Under the pieces are notes generated by a model, which was given only the letters and a program-made list of their open reading frames with translations, ran no database searches and had not been told where the DNA came from. From positions 1 to 64,000 of the forward strand of contig CAJOLI010000001.1 of assembly GCA_905235285.1 (NCBI GenBank): 64,000 nucleotides of DNA, given 5' to 3'. Each line of letters opens with the position of its first letter. The stretch's first letter is position 1. This DNA comes from an uncultured Bacteroidaceae bacterium (GTDB lineage Bacteria > Bacteroidota > Bacteroidia > Bacteroidales > Bacteroidaceae). A program made the position numbers and the translations under genes. Below are positions 60,305-64,000 of the stretch, in pieces.

Positions 60305-62242
60305 CCAAGTATCACGGCTCGCATCACTCGGCATACGCCAGTCACCACGCGGCGAGAGACTTACGCTTCCCACCTTAGGCCCATCAGGCATGCACGAGCG
60401 CTTAAACTGCTGCGAGAAGAAACGCCGGTAGAACGTTGACAGCCACTTCTTTATCACATCGCCGTCATACTTACCAGCAAACGCCAGAGTGGCAAGGAAA
60501 TAAATCTTCGACGGACGGAAGCCCCAACGCATTACATAATAGAGGAAGAAATCGTGTAGCTCATAAGGGCCAACCAAGTCCTCTGTTTTCTGCGTAATAT
60601 TTCCCTCGCTATCAGCAGGTATAAGCTCTGGGCTGATTGGAGTGTCAACGATGTCAAGCAGAATCCTCGACGCTACCGTCCCCACATTCTCCGAAGTGCG
60701 GCTGGCATTAGCCCCGCTGGCAACCCATTTGACCAAATGTCGAACCAGTGTCTTCGGTACCCCCGCATTCACGCCATACATCGACATGTGGTCGCCATTA
60801 TATGTGCACCATCCAAGCGCCAGCTCTGACAAGTCACCCGTGCCTACGACCAACCCGCCCAGTTGGTTTGCCAGATCCATCAGAATCTGCGTACGCTCAC
60901 GAGCCTGCGAGTTCTCATAAGTGACATCGTGCTGGCGAGGGTCGTGGTCGATATCATCGAAATGCTGCATCACAGCCTTTCCTATATTGATTTCCTGCAT
61001 CGTGATGCCAAGAGCATGCACCAAGTCTACAGCATTATTATATGTACGTTCGGTAGTGCCAAAGCCGGGCATCGTAACGCCAACTATACCATGACGATCC
61101 AACTGCAGCATATCAAAGGCCTTGACCGTCACCAGCAGAGCCAACGTCGAATCTAAGCCACCCGAGATACCTATCACCACCGTTGTCGTATTCGTGTGCA
61201 GCAAGCGCTTTGCCAAGCCCTCTGCCTGAATCGCAAAAATCTCTTCACAACGTGCATCTAAGTCTGAGCCTGAGCTGACAAAAGGCAAAGGGTCAAAACT
61301 CCGGCTGATTTCGAAAGGATGCTGACCAATAAGTGCCGTGTCAATGAACGTATATTGCTGCTCACCTCTTTGCGACGAAATAGCGGCCGTGGCACCGAAG
61401 GTCGTGTTCTGACGACGCTCTGAACGCAGACGCTCCATATCAATCTCGCTTTCCACTATCTGAGGCTCTATCGAGTGGCGACGAGCTTCTGCCAGGATCT
61501 TGCCGTTCTCGATGATGAAAGCCTTACTGCTGAAGACAAGATCCTGGCTGCTCTCGCCGAAACCTGCAGAACAATAGACATAACCGCAGATTGCCCGAGA
61601 GCTCTGCTGAACAAGCAGGCTCTTCAGATAGCTCAACTTTCCGACGACATCATCGTCAGCGCTCAAGTTAAACACCACCTCAGCGCCGTTCAACGTCTGA
61701 TAGGTCGAAGGGGGAAGAGGCGACCACAAATCTTCACAAAGCTCAACACCAAACGTGCACGTGGGTGTTCGGAACAGCTGACGAGTGCTCAGCTTCACCA
61801 ATTGACCGCACATCCACACTTCGGCATCAGCATTCAAGGCCGAGCCACTCGCAAACCAGCGGACCTCATAGAACTCACGATAGTTTGGCAGATAAATCTT
61901 TGGTACAAGACCGAGTATTTTGCCCTTTTGAAGCACTGCAGCGCAATTAAAAAGAGAACCTTTATAAGGAACTGGAAGGCCTACAATAATTATTATGTCC
62001 AGCGAGCGGGAGAAGTTCATCAGATGAATAAGACCCATCTCGGCCTCGTCAAGCAACAGCTGCTGGGCAAACAGATCGCCACAGCTATACCCCGTAAGAG
62101 ACAACTCTGGCATACAGATGACTTCTATGCCACGACCTTCTGCCTGAATGACAAGGCTCTCGATAGCCTGAACATTAAATTTTGGATCAGCGACGCGCAC
62201 CTCGGGCACGCCTGCAGCCATTTTAACAAATCCGTAGTTCAT
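60281..62242 (-). CDS. nadE: Glutamine-dependent NAD+ synthetase
   Basis: A 653-residue two-domain enzyme. The N-terminal nitrilase-type glutaminase has the triad Glu46 (CMPELSLTGYS), Lys115 (LVPKIYLPNY) and Cys169 (FGVELCEDLW) and supplies ammonia. The C-terminal synthetase has the PP-loop SGGLDST at 360-366 and GTGDLSELALGWCTYNGDHMSMYGVNAGVPKT, converting deamido-NAD+ to NAD+ with ATP. Long tunnel-type NadE is usual in Bacteroidetes. Its 3' end overlaps the fRMsr gene by 24 bp in tail-to-tail orientation. A -7 box (TATCTTTG, minus strand) lies at 62270-62277. Confidence 0.97.
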   Translation of the reverse strand: MNYGFVKMAAGVPEVRVADPKFNVQAIESLVIQAEGRGIEVICMPELSLTGYSCGDLFAQQLLLDEAEMGLIHLMNFSRSLDIIIIVGLPVPYKGSLFNCAAVLQKGKILGLVPKIYLPNYREFYEVRWFASGSALNADAEVWMCGQLVKLSTRQLFRTPTCTFGVELCEDLWSPLPPSTYQTLNGAEVVFNLSADDDVVGKLSYLKSLLVQQSSRAICGYVYCSAGFGESSQDLVFSSKAFIIENGKILAEARRHSIEPQIVESEIDMERLRSERRQNTTFGATAAISSQRGEQQYTFIDTALIGQHPFEISRSFDPLPFVSSGSDLDARCEEIFAIQAEGLAKRLLHTNTTTVVIGISGGLDSTLALLVTVKAFDMLQLDRHGIVGVTMPGFGTTERTYNNAVDLVHALGITMQEINIGKAVMQHFDDIDHDPRQHDVTYENSQARERTQILMDLANQLGGLVVGTGDLSELALGWCTYNGDHMSMYGVNAGVPKTLVRHLVKWVASGANASRTSENVGTVASRILLDIVDTPISPELIPADSEGNITQKTEDLVGPYELHDFFLYYVMRWGFRPSKIYFLATLAFAGKYDGDVIKKWLSTFYRRFFSQQFKRSCMPDGPKVGSVSLSPRGDWRMPSDASRDTWLAECETL

Positions 62243-62269
62243 TTCTTCTTTGGCTTATGTTTACGACCG

Positions 62270-62277
62270 CAAAGATA
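62270..62277 (-). promoter_or_regulatory. -7 promoter box of nadE
   Basis: TATCTTTG on the minus strand, an exact TAnnTTTG match, 27 bp before the nadE start. No matching -33 TTTG was found. Confidence 0.55.
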
Positions 62278-62338
62278 TACCAAAATGTGAAAAGTTGAAA
62301 AATATTTCACTTCTTTTTTACTTTTTCCTCTTTTCTCT

Positions 62339-62368
62339 TTTGCAGTTTACATTTTTAATCTATCTTTG
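62339..62368 (+). promoter_or_regulatory. Promoter of the rubrerythrin gene
   Basis: TTTG at 62339-62342 and TATCTTTG at 62361-62368 with an 18-bp spacer, one base shorter than usual. Start codon 63 bp downstream. Confidence 0.6.
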
Positions 62369-62431
62369 CGATGCTATAGTTATATGACAAGATAAATTTT
62401 GTTTAACCCTAAACCAAGTACAAAAACAATT

Positions 62432-62980
62432 ATGACTAAGAAATTCGTTTGCACCGTATGTGGATATATCCACGAAGGTCCTGAGCCCCCCGAACGCTGC
62501 CCTCAGTGTAAAGTTCCAGGAAGCAAGTTCAAAGAGCTGAAAGAGGATGGCAACCTTGAGTTTGTAACTGAGCACGTCATTGGTGTTGCAAAAGGCGTAG
62601 ATCCTGAAATCCTTGCCGGTCTTCGTTCTAACTTCGAAGGCGAATGCAGTGAGGTTGGAATGTATCTGGCCATGGCACGTCAAGCCGACCGCGAAGGATA
62701 TCCCGAAATCGCTGAAGCGTTCCGTCGCTATGCTTTCGAAGAAGCTGACCATGCTAGCCGCTTTGCCGAACTGCTGGGCGAATGTGTCTGGGACACCAAA
62801 ACCAACTTGAAGAAGCGCATGGAAGCTGAGGCTGGCGCATGTGCAGGCAAGATGGATATCGCCAAGAAAGCTAAGGCTCTGGACCTTGATGCCATACACG
62901 ACACCGTTCATGAGATGGCTAAGGACGAAGCGCGTCACGGAAAGGGCTTCGAAGGGCTCTACAAACGTTACTTCGGATAG
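62432..62980 (+). CDS. Reverse rubrerythrin (rubredoxin-ferritin-like peroxidase)
   Basis: A 182-residue protein. The N-terminal rubredoxin domain has Cys7, Cys10, Cys23 and Cys26 ([22 protein letters not shown]); a ferritin-like four-helix domain follows with diiron ligands in [30 protein letters not shown] and [11 protein letters not shown]. The domain order is reversed compared with classical rubrerythrin. It would reduce hydrogen peroxide in an anaerobe. The frame is open from 62399, but the ATG at 62432 gives the family start. The mutarotase gene follows 9 bp later. Confidence 0.94.
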   Translation: MTKKFVCTVCGYIHEGPEPPERCPQCKVPGSKFKELKEDGNLEFVTEHVIGVAKGVDPEILAGLRSNFEGECSEVGMYLAMARQADREGYPEIAEAFRRYAFEEADHASRFAELLGECVWDTKTNLKKRMEAEAGACAGKMDIAKKAKALDLDAIHDTVHEMAKDEARHGKGFEGLYKRYFG

Positions 62981-62989
62981 TAACAAGTC

Positions 62990-63370
62990 ATGACTGAGGG
63001 CTTCAGAGTCCGGAGATATAACGTCCCCGTCAAGCGCTACTGCCAGACGATGGACCTGCGAGACGACCCAGACCTCATCAAGGAATATCGGCGCCGACAC
63101 AGCCAAAGCGAAGCCTGGAAAGAAATACGCGACGGCATACGTCAGGTAGGTATTCTGGAGATGGAGATTTACATTCTCGGGACGCGATTGTTCATGATCG
63201 TAGAAACACCGCTCGACTTCGATTGGGACACGGCGATGGCTAAGCTTGCCACCCTTCCACGACAACAGGAATGGGAAGATTATATGGCCATCTTCCAGCA
63301 ATGCCGTGTAGGAGCCACGAGCGACGAGAAGTGGCAAATGATGGAGCGGATGTTCTATCTTTATGATTAA
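62990..63370 (+). CDS. L-rhamnose mutarotase family protein (RhaM/DUF718)
   Basis: A 126-residue dimeric alpha/beta-barrel-like protein. CQTMDLRDDPDLIKEYRRRHSQ contains the conserved His, and EMEIYILGTRLFMIVETP and the C-terminal EKWQMMERMFYL fit RhaM, which converts alpha- and beta-L-rhamnose. No other rhamnose gene is nearby, so the sugar could also be fucose or another deoxyhexose. It probably is cotranscribed with the rubrerythrin gene (9-bp gap) and is followed by a strong terminator. Confidence 0.85.
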   Translation: MTEGFRVRRYNVPVKRYCQTMDLRDDPDLIKEYRRRHSQSEAWKEIRDGIRQVGILEMEIYILGTRLFMIVETPLDFDWDTAMAKLATLPRQQEWEDYMAIFQQCRVGATSDEKWQMMERMFYLYD

Positions 63371-63430
63371 GAACACACCTTCGCTTGACCTTTGGTCGCT
63401 CAACACTTCAAGAACTCAAAACGATAAATG

Positions 63431-63470
63431 AAAAGCGCGGATGCCGACTTGGCATCCGCGCTTTTTATTT
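63431..63470. terminator. Strong intrinsic terminator
   Basis: An 11-bp perfect GC-rich stem (GCGCGGATGCC-GACTT-GGCATCCGCGC) flanked by AAAA and TTTTTATTTT, so it can work in both directions between the converging mutarotase and phosphorylase genes. Confidence 0.92.
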
Positions 63471-63500
63471 TAATCTCTAATATCTTCGCTCTGCGAAGCA

Positions 63501-64000
63501 TCAAAGGAACCACTTCACGTAGGAGAAGTCCTGACGGTGAGGCAGCAAATCGTTCTTCGGGAAGAGGCGATAAGCTATCTTGAAAGCACCGGCATTATTG
63601 ATGGTGTGAGTAACGTGGAAGGTGTAGAGATTGCCTTCACGCTTCACAACCTCTAAGGGTTCTACATTATATATATGGTCCTCACCTTTCTTGTCGGTTG
63701 TCAGGGTTACAAGTTCCATACCTATGGCGTTGTCCAGACCGGCCTCATCAACCACGATGTTAATGTCGTACTTCTTACCAGCCTCGACGTAACCGTTAAT
63801 CAGTGCATCACACTTCTCGGTGCTGACGATGCGGATGCTGTCCCAGCGCTCGGCTACAGCTTCTTTCCACAATGCTATCTCCTTTGCCATCGCATAGTTG
63901 TTGGCCTGAAGTTTCTTGTAACGAGCTGCCATTGGTGTGTAGAATTTAGTGTAGTAGTCGTCCAGCTGGCGCTTCATAGTGTAGTGAGGAGCTATACGGG
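63501..64000 (-). CDS. C-terminal part of a probable alpha-glucan phosphorylase
   Basis: The frame is open to the right edge, so only about the last 166 residues are seen; the Met at 63977 is internal (RIAPHYTMKRQLDDYY). The segment APHYTMKRQLDDYYTKFYTPMAARYKKLQANN followed by KEIALWKEAVAERWDSI matches the end of the large alpha-glucan phosphorylases of Bacteroidetes, followed by a C-terminal beta-rich extension (about 110 residues). The catalytic PLP region lies outside the window. The call rests on memory of the family end and is tentative. Confidence 0.6.
   Translation of the reverse strand, partial: RIAPHYTMKRQLDDYYTKFYTPMAARYKKLQANNYAMAKEIALWKEAVAERWDSIRIVSTEKCDALINGYVEAGKKYDINIVVDEAGLDNAIGMELVTLTTDKKGEDHIYNVEPLEVVKREGNLYTFHVTHTINNAGAFKIAYRLFPKNDLLPHRQDFSYVKWFL

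Noticed and set aside
1..64000. tRNA, rRNA, prophage or insertion sequence genes
   Set aside because: No cloverleaf, rRNA segment, integrase, transposase or phage structural gene could be recognised in any gap or frame.

Overview
The window is a stretch of chromosome from a member of the Bacteroidales, most probably a Prevotellaceae-like gut or oral organism. The evidence is direct: promoters carry the Bacteroidetes -33 TTTG / -7 TAnnTTTG boxes, starts lack Shine-Dalgarno sequences, and many products are Bacteroidetes-specific (DUF5686 outer-membrane protein, DUF4468 protein, a DUF5112/5113-type kinase with its own response regulator, C10 peptidase, a probable type IX secretion cargo, reverse rubrerythrin, a NUDIX-type sugar regulator beside an SSS transporter). 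I see no transposase, integrase, phage gene, rRNA, tRNA or CRISPR array. This is core chromosome with intergenic repeat families.

Layout. 1-7.4 kb (minus strand) is a sugar region: cytosolic galM, a FucP/GluP-type MFS transporter and galK form one operon; a lipoprotein galM, an SSS symporter and the start of a NUDIX regulator follow. 7.6-13.8 kb (plus) holds an aminotransferase, a LolC/E-like permease, nadC and a DUF5686 protein. 14-20.7 kb (minus) holds a MacA/MacB-type tripartite export operon (no TolC gene here), a DUF4468 protein and a C10 cysteine peptidase ending in dockerin-like calcium repeats. 21.3-43.2 kb (plus) holds htpG, clpC, gyrA, two TPR proteins, a large two-module sensor kinase with its response regulator, a UvrD/PcrA helicase, a secreted multidomain HExxH protein, udk and an MltF-like lytic transglycosylase. 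43.8-51.5 kb (minus) holds an orphan gene, ctpA, a dCMP deaminase, an M3 peptidase, a Crp/Fnr regulator and an ECF sigma factor operon. 51.6-60.3 kb (plus) holds a DUF486 protein, lon-tgt-lptF/G, a DEAD-box helicase, a C69 dipeptidase and fRMsr. The right end holds nadE (minus), a reverse rubrerythrin, a RhaM-like mutarotase and the 3' end of a probable alpha-glucan phosphorylase.

Themes. Envelope biogenesis and proteolysis dominate (LolC/E-like, MacAB-like, LptF/G, CtpA, C10, M3, C69, ClpC, Lon, HtpG). Cofactor and redox genes (nadC, nadE, fRMsr, rubrerythrin) are scattered among them.

The most unusual content is non-coding. Arrays of exactly 22-bp tandem units, each with a 10-bp near-palindromic core and a 12-bp linker, lie at about 3.56-3.72 kb, 20.98-21.14 kb (degenerate) and 43.47-43.62 kb, and a three-unit copy (66 bp, frame-preserving) lies inside the ATPase domain of the sensor kinase at 33.66 kb. 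There are also 7-bp repeat arrays that supply a stop codon and a TTG start codon, a roughly 420-bp MITE-like element with about 67-bp imperfect terminal inverted repeats at 44.30-44.71 kb, and a dispersed repeat that reaches the 5' end of ctpA.
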